Of a stretch of DNA of 37,506 bases, positions 18,702 to 29,390 are shown in pieces. Within the stretch, counting starts at the first letter, position 1; each line of letters begins with the position of its first letter. A program made the translations under genes and the position numbers. The stretch is from Psychrobacter lutiphocae DSM 21542 (lineage in GTDB: Bacteria; Pseudomonadota; Gammaproteobacteria; Pseudomonadales; Moraxellaceae): NCBI RefSeq assembly GCF_000382145.1, contig NZ_KB907634.1, positions 1 through 37,506 of the forward strand, in the 5' to 3' direction. The notes below the pieces were generated by a model that was not told the origin of the DNA, ran no database searches, and saw only the letters and a list, made by a program, of their open reading frames with translations.

Positions 18702-18869
18702 CTATTTTTCTTCTTCAAGTGGCTCATTAGGAACATAAGTAAAAAGGTCTCCCACATCCACATCAAGTGCCTCACAGATTTTATCCATGGTTTCGAAATC
18801 AATCCGCGAAGTTTGCTCATTGTAGATTTGTGGAGACATACCAGTGACTAGGAATAAGATGTTTTTCAT
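18702..18869 (-). CDS. Chimeric micro-gene: CARF-protein N-terminus joined to an XRE-type HTH tail
   Basis: An open 55-aa frame. The first 15 residues, MKNILFLVTGMSPQI, match the start of the CARF gene at 24503 (MKNILFLVTGMTPQI), with mostly silent base differences. The remainder (YNEQTSRIDFETMDKICEAL, then DVDVGDLFTYV) is the C-terminal part of a small Cro/C1-type HTH regulator, lacking the recognition helix. The fusion point lies in a TGMSPQ stretch that both parents may share. It starts 29 bases after the alkB stop on the same strand. It is probably a deletion scar; whether it is translated is unknown. The flanking 18513-18701 has no gene I can support. Confidence 0.6.
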   Translation of the reverse strand: MKNILFLVTGMSPQIYNEQTSRIDFETMDKICEALDVDVGDLFTYVPNEPLEEEK

Positions 18870-18898
18870 TTTAAATCCAGTGATTTATAGGTCTTAAG

Positions 18899-20618
<1,720 letters not shown>

Positions 20619-20682
20619 CTATGTTTATCTGAGATAACTAACTTGTTGATTGGTATATTAGAGGAATGTAGATCTTAATTTG

Positions 20683-20704
20683 TAAAGTCACAAGCTTGCC
20701 AAAA
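20683..20704. promoter_or_regulatory. CAAGCTTG-core site B (half palindrome)
   Basis: The right half, CAAGCTTGCCAAAAC, equals the right half of site C exactly, while the left half reads AAGTCA. It is probably a weaker or decayed site. Confidence 0.35.
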
Positions 20705-20878
20705 CAATCTAAATAAAAAAATTAAGTGATAATAGACCTCATTCGATGACCTCAATCGGTTACAGGTATCATCATCGTTTATGACCCTATTTTGGCGTCT
20801 TTATAATGTTAATCAGTTTATCGCGTGTTAAACGTAAATGATTAAATGCAAGTTATGAGATATCTAGATGTGCAAAGA

Positions 20879-20898
20879 TTTTGGCAAGCTTGCCAAAA
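20879..20898. promoter_or_regulatory. CAAGCTTG-core palindrome, site C (perfect 20 bp)
   Basis: TTTTGGCAAGCTTGCCAAAA is a perfect palindrome. It lies upstream of the alkB relic and the LRAT-like gene, and on the other side upstream of the methyltransferase-alkB unit. Together with sites A and B it is the only clear structure in the 463-base gap 20526-20988. Confidence 0.5.
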
Positions 20899-20988
20899 CA
20901 GATGAATCAGAAAATTTGGTTAATAATTTAATAATAGAGTCCGGTTAAGACAGATGCTGGTTAATGACAGTTAAGCGTTATGGAGACT

Positions 20989-21198
20989 GACCATGAAGAT
21001 TGAAAAGGAGTGGTCCTTAATGTTGCAGGCGGTTGGCTGTATTACGTTCTTAACGACTTTAGCACTGCTATTAGGGATGCTTATTTGGGCCATCTATTGG
21101 CATGTCAAAATGTAGGTTATAACGACCATGACGGTAAGGTTAAATCTTGGCGTGAGCCAGTGAATCAAATTAATGTTTTGTACGATTTAGATTTATAG
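20989..21198 (+). pseudogene. Relic of a second AlkB-like gene
   Basis: The frame reads H-E-D-stop-K-G-V-V and continues LNVAGGWLYYVLNDF, STAIRDAYLGHLLACQNVGY, NDHD. This lines up with residues 34-80 of the intact AlkB-like protein ([18 protein letters not shown] ... [15 protein letters not shown]). Shared positions include KG, LYY, F, I.D, LL.CQ.V and HD. The TGA at 21001-21003 replaces a Ser codon, and the catalytic half of the protein is missing. The second frame over the same bases can encode a hydrophobic 40-aa peptide (from 20993); I regard that as accidental. Confidence 0.65.
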
Positions 21199-21262
21199 GT
21201 AATCACAATCGATTATCTATGTCTTAAATCATAATCTTAAAGTGAGAAAAAGGGTATTTATT

Positions 21263-21916
21263 ATGGATAGATTAAAAGTAGGTACACATATTAAAGTCAA
21301 CCGTCTAGGTTATACCCATCATGGTATTTATATCGGTGACGGGCAGGTTGTTCATTATTCAGGTTTTTCTGAGATGTTCAAAAAAGGTGAGATAGCACTC
21401 ACTACTCTAGATGACTTTTTGGGCAATCAAGAGCGCTTTTATATTGTTGAATATTCTAGCAGTGAGGTTGTCTATTCTCCAGATGAGATAGTAGAGAGAG
21501 CGCTCAGTCGTGTTGGCGAAGATGACTATAACCTGATGTTTAACAACTGCGAGCATTTTGCCTGCTGGTGTGTCACTGGTAAGCACAAAAGCAAGCAGGT
21601 TGATAGTGTGATGGTGAATGCTACTACCACTGCGATGCTCTACTCCTCCTATCAGGCCTATAAAACGGCAGATACCACAAAAAACGCCATGTATGCGGCG
21701 TCTGCGCTAACGGGTATAAATACTGGTAGACAAGTAGCCAACTGTGCTAAAGGGGCAGTTACAGGGGCAGCGATAGGTAGTGCGCTAGCTGGATCAGCAA
21801 CTACTGTTGGCTTAACCACAGCAGTAGCGGCTACCGCACCAGTCTCTTTACCTGTCGTAGCTGTTGTGGGCGTAGGTGCAGTTGTGGGTAGTTTACTGGG
21901 TGGTCTATTCGACTAA
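21263..21916 (+). CDS. LRAT-like (NlpC/P60-superfamily) protein with glycine/alanine-rich hydrophobic tail
   Basis: A 217-aa protein. Residues 1-~110 show the LRAT/H-Ras-like papain fold: His20 in TH-HGIYIGDGQVVHYSG and the catalytic Cys96 in NNCEHFACWC. Known relatives are acyltransferases, phospholipases or thiol hydrolases. Residues ~145-217 are Ala/Gly/Val-rich with GAAIGSALAG and VGAVVGSLLGGLF, which look like membrane-inserting glycine-zipper helices. That pairing suggests a lipid-acting, membrane-associated effector (inference). The frame opens with GTG at 21242, but the ATG at 21263 gives the domain start and has AAAAAGGG before it. It lies just before the viperin gene. Confidence 0.7.
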   Translation: MDRLKVGTHIKVNRLGYTHHGIYIGDGQVVHYSGFSEMFKKGEIALTTLDDFLGNQERFYIVEYSSSEVVYSPDEIVERALSRVGEDDYNLMFNNCEHFACWCVTGKHKSKQVDSVMVNATTTAMLYSSYQAYKTADTTKNAMYAASALTGINTGRQVANCAKGAVTGAAIGSALAGSATTVGLTTAVAATAPVSLPVVAVVGVGAVVGSLLGGLFD

Positions 21917-22046
21917 AAGCTAGGAGATGCTAAATCTTACCCACAATATTGCAAGCAGGTTAGGGCGTGTTGAATGTTTCCCACTGATTTGTATCCAGAC
22001 ATGCCCTAGATTGATAACGCTTAATATCTTAAGGAAAAAAAACGTT

Positions 22047-22943
22047 ATGCATAATCATAATAAGATTGCTAATAAAGAATTGGTCGTTAATTGGCATATT
22101 ACAGAAGCTTGCAACTATCGCTGTGGTTATTGTTTTGCCAAATGGGGTAAGCAAAAAGGTGAGCTCATTCAAGATGTCGCAAGCATAAGTCAACTTATGG
22201 ATGCCATCAGTGGCTTACCTGCCGTTTTAAATCAAATGCATGCAGCGAATTTTGAAGGGGTACGTTTAAACTTAGTTGGCGGTGAGACTTTCTTAAATTA
22301 TAGAAAAATTAAAGAGGTGGTGAAACAGGCAAAAAAAAGAGGCTTAAAATTATCAGCGATTACTAATGGCAGTCGCATAAACAATGACTTTATCAACCTG
22401 ATTGCGAATAACTTTGCAAGCATTGGATTTAGTGTCGACTCTGTTGATAATAGCACCAATCTTAATATTGGTAGGGTTGAGAAAAATGCCGTAATGAATC
22501 CTGAAAAAATCATCCATACTATCGCCAGCATCAGAGCCATTAATCCAAAGATAGAGATTAAAGTGAATACTGTGGTGAGTGATCTAAATAAGTCTGAAGA
22601 TCTGAGCGACTTTATTGGACAAGTTATGCCCAATAAATGGAAAATCTTTAAAGTGTTACCTGTGGTCGCCAATCATCATCTGATAAGTGAAGAACAGTTC
22701 ACTCGATTTTTACGTCGCCATCAGAGATTTGGGGAAATTATTTATGCTGAGGATAACACTGAAATGGTGGACTCTTATATAATGATAGATCCTATTGGCA
22801 GATTCTTTCAGAACTCTGACTTTAACAATGGATATTATTATAGTCGTCCTATCTTGCAGGTCGGTATCCATCAAGCATTTAATGAGATAAATTTTAACGC
22901 GAATAAGTTTTATTCCCGTTATAAAAGAGCGTCACTCAATTAG
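22047..22943 (+). CDS. Prokaryotic viperin (radical SAM nucleotide dehydratase)
   Basis: A 298-aa radical SAM protein. Cys22, Cys26 and Cys29 in CNYRCGYCFAKW would hold the 4Fe-4S cluster; the wider motif NWHITEACNYRCGYCF closely follows viperins (human CNYKCGFCF). Further viperin marks: LVGGETFLN, AITNGSRI, FSVDS, KVNTVVSDLN, NKWKIFKVLPV, FTRFLRRHQRF, MVDSYIMIDPIGRF and a C-terminal ILQVGIHQAF. Viperins turn CTP, or in bacteria also UTP or GTP, into 3'-deoxy-3',4'-didehydro nucleotides that end phage RNA chains. The frame extends upstream to 21927, but the ATG at 22047 with AAGGAAAAAAAAC in front fits the family. No nucleotide kinase, common beside such genes, is adjacent. Confidence 0.85.
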   Translation: MHNHNKIANKELVVNWHITEACNYRCGYCFAKWGKQKGELIQDVASISQLMDAISGLPAVLNQMHAANFEGVRLNLVGGETFLNYRKIKEVVKQAKKRGLKLSAITNGSRINNDFINLIANNFASIGFSVDSVDNSTNLNIGRVEKNAVMNPEKIIHTIASIRAINPKIEIKVNTVVSDLNKSEDLSDFIGQVMPNKWKIFKVLPVVANHHLISEEQFTRFLRRHQRFGEIIYAEDNTEMVDSYIMIDPIGRFFQNSDFNNGYYYSRPILQVGIHQAFNEINFNANKFYSRYKRASLN

Positions 22944-22998
22944 GGCGCTACGGCAATCTATAAACGAAAAGTACAATCTATAAGCTAAACCTATAATC

Positions 22999-23028
22999 TA
23001 AAAGTAAAAGTAAAAGTAAAAGTAAAAG
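22999..23028. repeat. Hexanucleotide repeat (TAAAAG)5
   Basis: Five perfect copies of TAAAAG lie in the 241-base gap between viperin and the CARF nuclease. The bases before it contain loose repeats of CTATAATCTA/CAATCTATAA. Such a tract can change copy number and so alter promoter spacing. Confidence 0.9.
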
Positions 23029-23097
23029 TTATGTTCTAAACGTACAGTTTGTTAAGTCAAAAGCAGTATAACCGCAAGCCTCCCAAGTGCGTATTAA

Positions 23098-24384
<1,287 letters not shown>

Positions 24385-24411
24385 GGGACACTGTGATGGA
24401 GTGATTCTTAC

Positions 24412-24433
24412 TTTTTCACAAGCTTGTGAAAAA
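24412..24433. promoter_or_regulatory. CAAGCTTG-core palindrome, site D (perfect 22 bp)
   Basis: Five T, CACAAGCTTGTG, five A: a perfect 22-base palindrome 28 bases after the CARF-nuclease stop and 69 bases before the next gene. It is too AT-ended for a classical terminator (arms then AAAAAT, no T-run in + direction beyond four), so an operator is likelier. A TGG-TATATA extended -10 (24465-24473) lies downstream. Confidence 0.55.
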
Positions 24434-24502
24434 TTACTTTTGAATTATTTTTAAGTTATTCTAGTGGTATATATTTATTCACTATCGAAATACGAGGAAG
24501 TT

Positions 24503-25636
24503 ATGAAAAACATTTTATTTTTAGTAACGGGCATGACACCACAAATTATCACTGAAACTGTTTGGGCACTGGCTTGTGCTCCAGACGTGCCTGAGCCATG
24601 GATTCCTGATGAGATTCATGTATTGAGTACAGCCAGTGGCTTAAATCAGATTAAAAAGCGTTTATTTGAAGATGGTGTTTTTAAACAAATGCAGCAGGAC
24701 TATCCAAGCCTTGCTCATATTAACTTTAAAGCAACGGATGATTACTTACATCACATTGATAATAATGGTGAAGTTTTAAACGACCTAAAAACACCAGAAG
24801 AAAATGAAAAAGCAGCTGATGCTATTTATGAAAAAATACGTCAGTTTACTTCAGACGATAATATCGTGCTACACGTATCAATTGCGGGTGGTCGTAAGAC
24901 GATGGGTTTTTATGCAGGCTATGCATTGTCGTTATTCGGGCGTGCACAAGATAGTATGTCGCATGTCTTGGTTGGAGAAGAATTTGAAAAGGCAGTTGAT
25001 TTCTTTTATCCCACGCCAAATAGCTATTTAGTTTCTGATAGAGATAAAAAGGTCGTTGGTGATGCTAAGGATGCGCCAGTATGGTTAGCTAAAGTTAATT
25101 TTATTCGTATGAAAGAGGCGATTAAAGCACGTCATCAGTTAAATACAGATGATAGCTTTAGTGATGTGGTTCAAAAGATAGATGAGTCATTTAAGGATGT
25201 TAAATTAACAATTAATGTGCATAATAAGTCTGTTGTTGTTAACGATACAATGGTAGTTGAAGGTATCCCTGCTAGAGAGTTTGCTTTTTTACATTGGTTT
25301 GCGGATAGAAAAGTCAATGGAAAGCCAGGTGTGTTAAAGCCTAAGCATAAAATGACTCAGCAGAATATCCCTAAAGAAAGTATTGATTATATAGCACAAT
25401 TGACTAAAGAGTTTGCCCCCTACTATTTGGAACATAAAATAGAAGAAAATCCTGATATTAGTATGGATATGGGTTCTTTTGAAGGTGCTCAAAGCCTTCT
25501 ACATAAGCGATTACAGGAGTCATTAGGGCTGGAGTTGGCAGCGAAAATCACTATATCGCAAAATGCTAAAAACCAACCTTATCAATTAACATTAGCGCCT
25601 GAGGCAATACAGATAGTCGATTTATTCAGTAAGTAG
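24503..25636 (+). CDS. CARF protein of the NE0113/Csm6-like family, with a winged-helix-like tail
   Basis: A 377-aa type III ancillary protein. Its start MKNILFLVTGMTPQIITETVW and the stretch VLHVSIAGGRKTMGFYAG are hallmarks of the CRISPR-associated NE0113 family (PF09623), which is named after Csm6 and linked to ring-nuclease activity in databases. Residues ~230-280 (NKSVVVNDTMVVEGIP then AREFAFLHWFADRK) resemble the start of a winged-helix response-regulator domain; the REFAFLH string (R-x5-H) is the only HEPN-like match and I do not trust it. It could degrade cyclic oligoadenylate or regulate transcription. The frame is open from 24464, but the ATG at 24503 has GAGGAAG before it. A relic of a related gene start is at 18869. 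Confidence 0.75.
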   Translation: MKNILFLVTGMTPQIITETVWALACAPDVPEPWIPDEIHVLSTASGLNQIKKRLFEDGVFKQMQQDYPSLAHINFKATDDYLHHIDNNGEVLNDLKTPEENEKAADAIYEKIRQFTSDDNIVLHVSIAGGRKTMGFYAGYALSLFGRAQDSMSHVLVGEEFEKAVDFFYPTPNSYLVSDRDKKVVGDAKDAPVWLAKVNFIRMKEAIKARHQLNTDDSFSDVVQKIDESFKDVKLTINVHNKSVVVNDTMVVEGIPAREFAFLHWFADRKVNGKPGVLKPKHKMTQQNIPKESIDYIAQLTKEFAPYYLEHKIEENPDISMDMGSFEGAQSLLHKRLQESLGLELAAKITISQNAKNQPYQLTLAPEAIQIVDLFSK

Positions 25637-25691
25637 CTTTATATGCTTACTTTAATTACCCCACTCTCAACTCATTATAAGATATTGATAA

Positions 25692-25743
25692 TTAAAGGCT
25701 TATAAAGGTAAGACCTTACAACTAAATATTTTAAGCCTTTTAA
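25692..25743. repeat. Inverted repeat between CARF gene and cmr1 (I)
   Basis: TTAAAGGCTTA is answered by TAAGCCTTTTAA with one extra T, with a small AAGGT-AAG-ACCTT hairpin between. It starts 55 bases after the CARF stop and could end that transcript. Confidence 0.5.
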
Positions 25744-25820
25744 AATCAAGGGGTAAGGAAAAAGAGTTAAGATTTGGGTTTTAATTGATATTATTTATAT
25801 TGGCGGTTAAAGATAATAAA

Positions 25821-25860
25821 GGCAGATATATGGCGATTAAAGTGTCACCTTATATCTGCC
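25821..25860. repeat. Inverted repeat between CARF gene and cmr1 (II)
   Basis: GGCAGATATA and TATATCTGCC form a 10-bp stem over a 20-base loop. A 12-base direct repeat (TGGCGRTTAAAG at 25801 and 25831) overlaps it. It lies 21 bases before the decayed gene at 25882. Confidence 0.6.
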
Positions 25861-25881
25861 AATTTACTATAAGGAAGTTTT

Positions 25882-26073
25882 ATGAGCATAAGGTTAAAAT
25901 GCCAGAGTAGTTATCAAACATGAGAGTTGTGGTCAAACCGTATTAAAAGTTGCGATTAAATTGAAAAAGGCTTTGGCTCAGTGGCTGATGAAGAAAAAGC
26001 AGTAATTCAAAAGTTTGATAGTAGTAGATATGAACTGAGCTTGCCTACAAAGAATGTGTTGATTAATAGCTAG
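25882..26073 (+). pseudogene. Decayed 63-codon gene upstream of cmr1
   Basis: A single frame from an ATG with AAGGAAG before it to a TAG has two internal stops (TGA at codon 14, TAA at codon 26). Reading through gives MSIRLKCQSSYQT, ELWSNRIKSCD, IEKGFGSVADEEKAVIQKF, DSSRYELSLPTKNVLINS. The last 37 residues look like real protein. The internal stops could each arise by one C-to-T change (CGA, CAA). I do not recognise the family. It sits in the cmr transcript between the CARF gene and cmr1. Confidence 0.5.
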
Positions 26074-26112
26074 AATCTATGGATGAAAATCATCTCAAAA
26101 GGAGAGAATTAA

Positions 26113-27300
26113 GTGAACTTACCAGAATTTAAAAACCCACCAAGTTTGCTAAAAGCGACTTACTTTATTAATACACCCATGTTTGCTGCTGGTGGGAATA
26201 CGCAAGAGGCAGAACTTACTCCAACAACATTTAAGGGTGTATTGAGGTTTTGGTGGCGAGCACTTAATTGGTCAAAGATACGTTTAATAAGCCAAGATGA
26301 TACAGAGGCGTTAAAAGAGCTACATAGGCAAGAGTCTAAGCTGTTTGGTGTAGCGGCTAATAATGATCGCAAAGGTCAAGGTCAAGGTGCGTGCTTAATT
26401 AACTCATTAACGCTATCAACAACAAAGAGCTGGCCGTATGAGGGTAGACAGTTTGGTTTAAACTATCTAATGGGGCAAGGGTTATTTCATTTTAAAGATG
26501 GACTTACTCGAGAAGCTATTAGACATAATCAAGAATTTAATATTGAATTAACTGTAGATATACAGTATCACCAAGCTATTATAGATGTGCTTAAGCTCAT
26601 TGGATTGTTAGGTGGATTTGGATCGCGCTCTCGTCATGGGTTAGGGTCTGTAACATTGACAGATGTGGCTGTAAAAGCACAGGAACAAGAGTACCACTCG
26701 CTTAATATAGATATTAGCGATATTGTCAGTTCACTTAGTGAGATTCTAGATAAATATAAGTGCAAAGATAACAGTAATTTACCGCCTATTACTGCTTTTT
26801 ATGCGGGCACTAGAATCGATGTATTAAATAGCTATAAAAAAGATACTATCGAGTTATTAAATGAGCTAGGCGAAGAGGAGCAGTTATATCGTAGCTATGG
26901 TCGTAATGGTCAGGTTAATGGAAATAAGGTAGCTGAAAAGAACTTCAGAGATGATCATGACCTTATCTTAAGTCTGGCTGATAATACTTATCATGGTCGT
27001 CCGACACATCCAAGACGTGCTGTATTTGGTTTACCACATAACTATTTTTATTCAAGTAACTCTCTCAAAGCAGATGTGGATTCTACGACAGGAAGACGAT
27101 CATCACCTTTGTTTTTTCATGTACACAAAAAAGGAGAAGGTCATTATCAAGTTATTTTGTGCTTAATGAAAAGTAAGTTTTTGCCAGAGGGTGAAAAAAT
27201 CCAGTTTTCTACGAAACGTAAATCTATTGATATTGAGCCCAATATTGACTGGAGTGTAATTACTGATTTTATGGATAGACAAAATAAGGAAACTTTGTAA
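26113..27300 (+). CDS. cmr1: Type III-B CRISPR RAMP protein Cmr1
   Basis: A 395-aa RAMP protein that caps the 3' end of the crRNA in the Cmr complex. The N-terminal RAMP motif is visible as FINTPMFAAGGNTQEAELTP with FKGVLRFWWRAL, typical of Cmr1, and the glycine-rich loop LGGFGSRSRHGLGSV is near residue 175. The start is GTG at 26113 with AAAGGAGAG upstream. Its TAA overlaps the cmr2 ATG by one base. It is the first gene of the six-gene effector operon. Confidence 0.93.
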   Translation: MNLPEFKNPPSLLKATYFINTPMFAAGGNTQEAELTPTTFKGVLRFWWRALNWSKIRLISQDDTEALKELHRQESKLFGVAANNDRKGQGQGACLINSLTLSTTKSWPYEGRQFGLNYLMGQGLFHFKDGLTREAIRHNQEFNIELTVDIQYHQAIIDVLKLIGLLGGFGSRSRHGLGSVTLTDVAVKAQEQEYHSLNIDISDIVSSLSEILDKYKCKDNSNLPPITAFYAGTRIDVLNSYKKDTIELLNELGEEEQLYRSYGRNGQVNGNKVAEKNFRDDHDLILSLADNTYHGRPTHPRRAVFGLPHNYFYSSNSLKADVDSTTGRRSSPLFFHVHKKGEGHYQVILCLMKSKFLPEGEKIQFSTKRKSIDIEPNIDWSVITDFMDRQNKETL

Positions 27301-29390
27301 TGAGCCAAGAAAAACAATACTTTCACTTTACTTTAGGTCCAGTTCAAGGCTTTGTTGCCCAAGCACGGCGTACTCGTGATTTTTGGGCAGGATCATTTTT
27401 GTTGTCTTGGTTGTCAGCTGTTGCAATCAAGGCGGTTCAGGCTCAGGGAGGAAATATTATATTTCCAATTCCTGATAAGAGTTTTTTGGCTGCTGTATCG
27501 GGTGATGCCGTTGAGACATTACCAGAGCAAGGTGGTATTCCAAACCGTTTTATGGCAGATGTGAGTGACTGTAATGGCTTTGATGCTCAAGTGATTACTG
27601 ATGCAGTACAGCAAGCTTGGCAAGCGGTTTGTCATCAGGTTTGGGAACATGATAGGGCTGCATTAACACAGCCTCATAAGCAAGTAGTAGATCAGGCAGA
27701 AATTACTCGTCATATTTGGGATAGGCAAATCTCTCATTTTTGGGATATGAACTGGGTTATTACCGAAGGTAAAGATCCCAGTGCGTTAGATAAGCGAAAA
27801 AATCTACGGACGCATATTCCTTCAGTTGAAGATGGTTATAAATGTATGGTGATGGAGGGGTATCAAGAGCTTAGTGGTGCTAGCGGGAAGAGAAGTGGTA
27901 GTAAAAGACGTGAGTTTTGGCTCAATATATCTAGTTATGAACGAATGGGTTTAGATTTAAAAGAAGATGAGCAATTAAGTGCTATTGCGTATGTCAAACG
28001 GCGTTTTGTACATTCTTTCCATAAAGTTAAACTTAAAATCGACTCGGTAGGAAATAGCTTTACCATACAGGGCTGGAAATTATCAAAGAATGTTCCGTCA
28101 GTTGGCTATATGGCGAGTGTGCCTTGGTTGAAGCGAGTTTTGCAAGCGCAAGAGAACATACATGAACAGCTAATAGACTTTAATGGTCATATAGGTAGCG
28201 TACATGATCATAATCCCAGCATTGGTATCACATCAGAGCGTAGAAACCATGTTGATGGTATCAAAAAAGCACTTAATTGTAATCCTTCACTTAGCCTTGA
28301 AGATATTAGTATTGATGGGCAGTTGTATTTTAAAAGTTTTTGGGAAAACTTGAATAACTTATACCCAGACAAGCGACATAAATATAGCAAGATAGAGGAA
28401 GCGGCAGGTAACGCAAAACGAAGTTTGCTTAAGTTATATGATTTGATGGATCAGCGGCCATCACCTTACTATGCAATTTTATTGATGGATGGCGATAGCT
28501 TAGGGAAACAAATGAGTCATGAAGAGCGCCAACCCATTATTAGTCATGCGTTAAATAAATTCACAAAGAAGGTTTCTAGTATTGTCAAAGCACATGATGG
28601 GTTTTTAGTATATGCCGGTGGTGATGATGTATTGGCTATTCTTAGTTTAGACGATGCCTTGCCAGCTGCAGTTGCATTACAGCAAAGTTATAAAGATTGT
28701 TTTGAGCAAGCTTCGTTAGAAAATGGAACAGGTGTTCAAGTTCACTCGAGCTTGTCAGGTGCTATTAATTACTGCCATATCGGTACGCCCTTGACTCAAG
28801 TATTAAGTGATAGCCATGATCTATTAGATAATGTGGCTAAAGAAGGCACCGGAAGAAATGCCTTAGCAGTTCGTATTTGGAAGCCTTCTGGATTAGCAAC
28901 GCAATGGTCTCTGCCATGGAGCAAGGTGCTTGATAAAGATGCAATAGCTAAGCTTAATCAGTGTTTTCAAGTGAATATAGAAGAAAATACACCGGTTATT
29001 AGTGCCTTGGCGGAAGTAATGGCATATCAAAAGACCACGGACAGTAATATCTCAGTGTTCTCTTCTGGCTTCTTCTATAAGACGCGTGAGCTTATGAAGA
29101 GAGTAAGTAGTATGCAACAGTCGGGAATGATTAATACAGAGCAAGTGGTCGGGTTGTTATTGGCTGAGTATTATCAGTCAGGTCAATTTGGAAAAATGAG
29201 TCATGCGCAAAGAGAACAGCTTACTGAAGTGTTTAAGATCTTAATTGAGCAAAGCAAAGACTTTCGTAGTGAGATTGTTGACGGCCAAGCCTTTATTGAT
29301 AAGACATCTGGTAAGAACTTATCTGGCGAAGCGGGTATATTTTTAAGATTATTAGGCCAAAAAGGGCTTGGCAAGGGAGATCTAGACTAA
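27300..29390 (+). CDS. cmr2: Cas10 / Cmr2 of the type III-B complex
   Basis: The large subunit, 696 aa, is at the low end of the family. It opens directly with HFTLGPVQGFVAQARRTRD, the Cmr2 N-terminus, and no His-Asp pair of an HD nuclease is seen there, so target-DNA cleavage by Cas10 is doubtful. The palm domain is intact: DGDSLGKQM carries the first metal-site acid and YAGGDDVLAI has G440-G441-D442-D443. This predicts synthesis of cyclic oligoadenylates on target RNA binding. Three CARF proteins in the locus are the expected receivers. It overlaps both neighbours by one base. Confidence 0.95.
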   Translation: MSQEKQYFHFTLGPVQGFVAQARRTRDFWAGSFLLSWLSAVAIKAVQAQGGNIIFPIPDKSFLAAVSGDAVETLPEQGGIPNRFMADVSDCNGFDAQVITDAVQQAWQAVCHQVWEHDRAALTQPHKQVVDQAEITRHIWDRQISHFWDMNWVITEGKDPSALDKRKNLRTHIPSVEDGYKCMVMEGYQELSGASGKRSGSKRREFWLNISSYERMGLDLKEDEQLSAIAYVKRRFVHSFHKVKLKIDSVGNSFTIQGWKLSKNVPSVGYMASVPWLKRVLQAQENIHEQLIDFNGHIGSVHDHNPSIGITSERRNHVDGIKKALNCNPSLSLEDISIDGQLYFKSFWENLNNLYPDKRHKYSKIEEAAGNAKRSLLKLYDLMDQRPSPYYAILLMDGDSLGKQMSHEERQPIISHALNKFTKKVSSIVKAHDGFLVYAGGDDVLAILSLDDALPAAVALQQSYKDCFEQASLENGTGVQVHSSLSGAINYCHIGTPLTQVLSDSHDLLDNVAKEGTGRNALAVRIWKPSGLATQWSLPWSKVLDKDAIAKLNQCFQVNIEENTPVISALAEVMAYQKTTDSNISVFSSGFFYKTRELMKRVSSMQQSGMINTEQVVGLLLAEYYQSGQFGKMSHAQREQLTEVFKILIEQSKDFRSEIVDGQAFIDKTSGKNLSGEAGIFLRLLGQKGLGKGDLD

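Noticed and set aside
20993..21115. A 40-aa hydrophobic peptide (MKIEKEWSLMLQAVGC...)
   Set aside because: It is another frame of the alkB relic, which has protein similarity; no independent support apart from a nearby purine-rich stretch.
25258..25300. REFAFLH in the NE0113-type protein as a HEPN R-x4-6-H motif
   Set aside because: The spacing is five, the context fits a winged-helix or hydrophobic helix better, and no second HEPN sign is seen.
27612..27619. CAAGCTTG inside cmr2 as a sixth operator
   Set aside because: It lies in coding sequence and its flanks do not extend the palindrome; one chance copy is expected.
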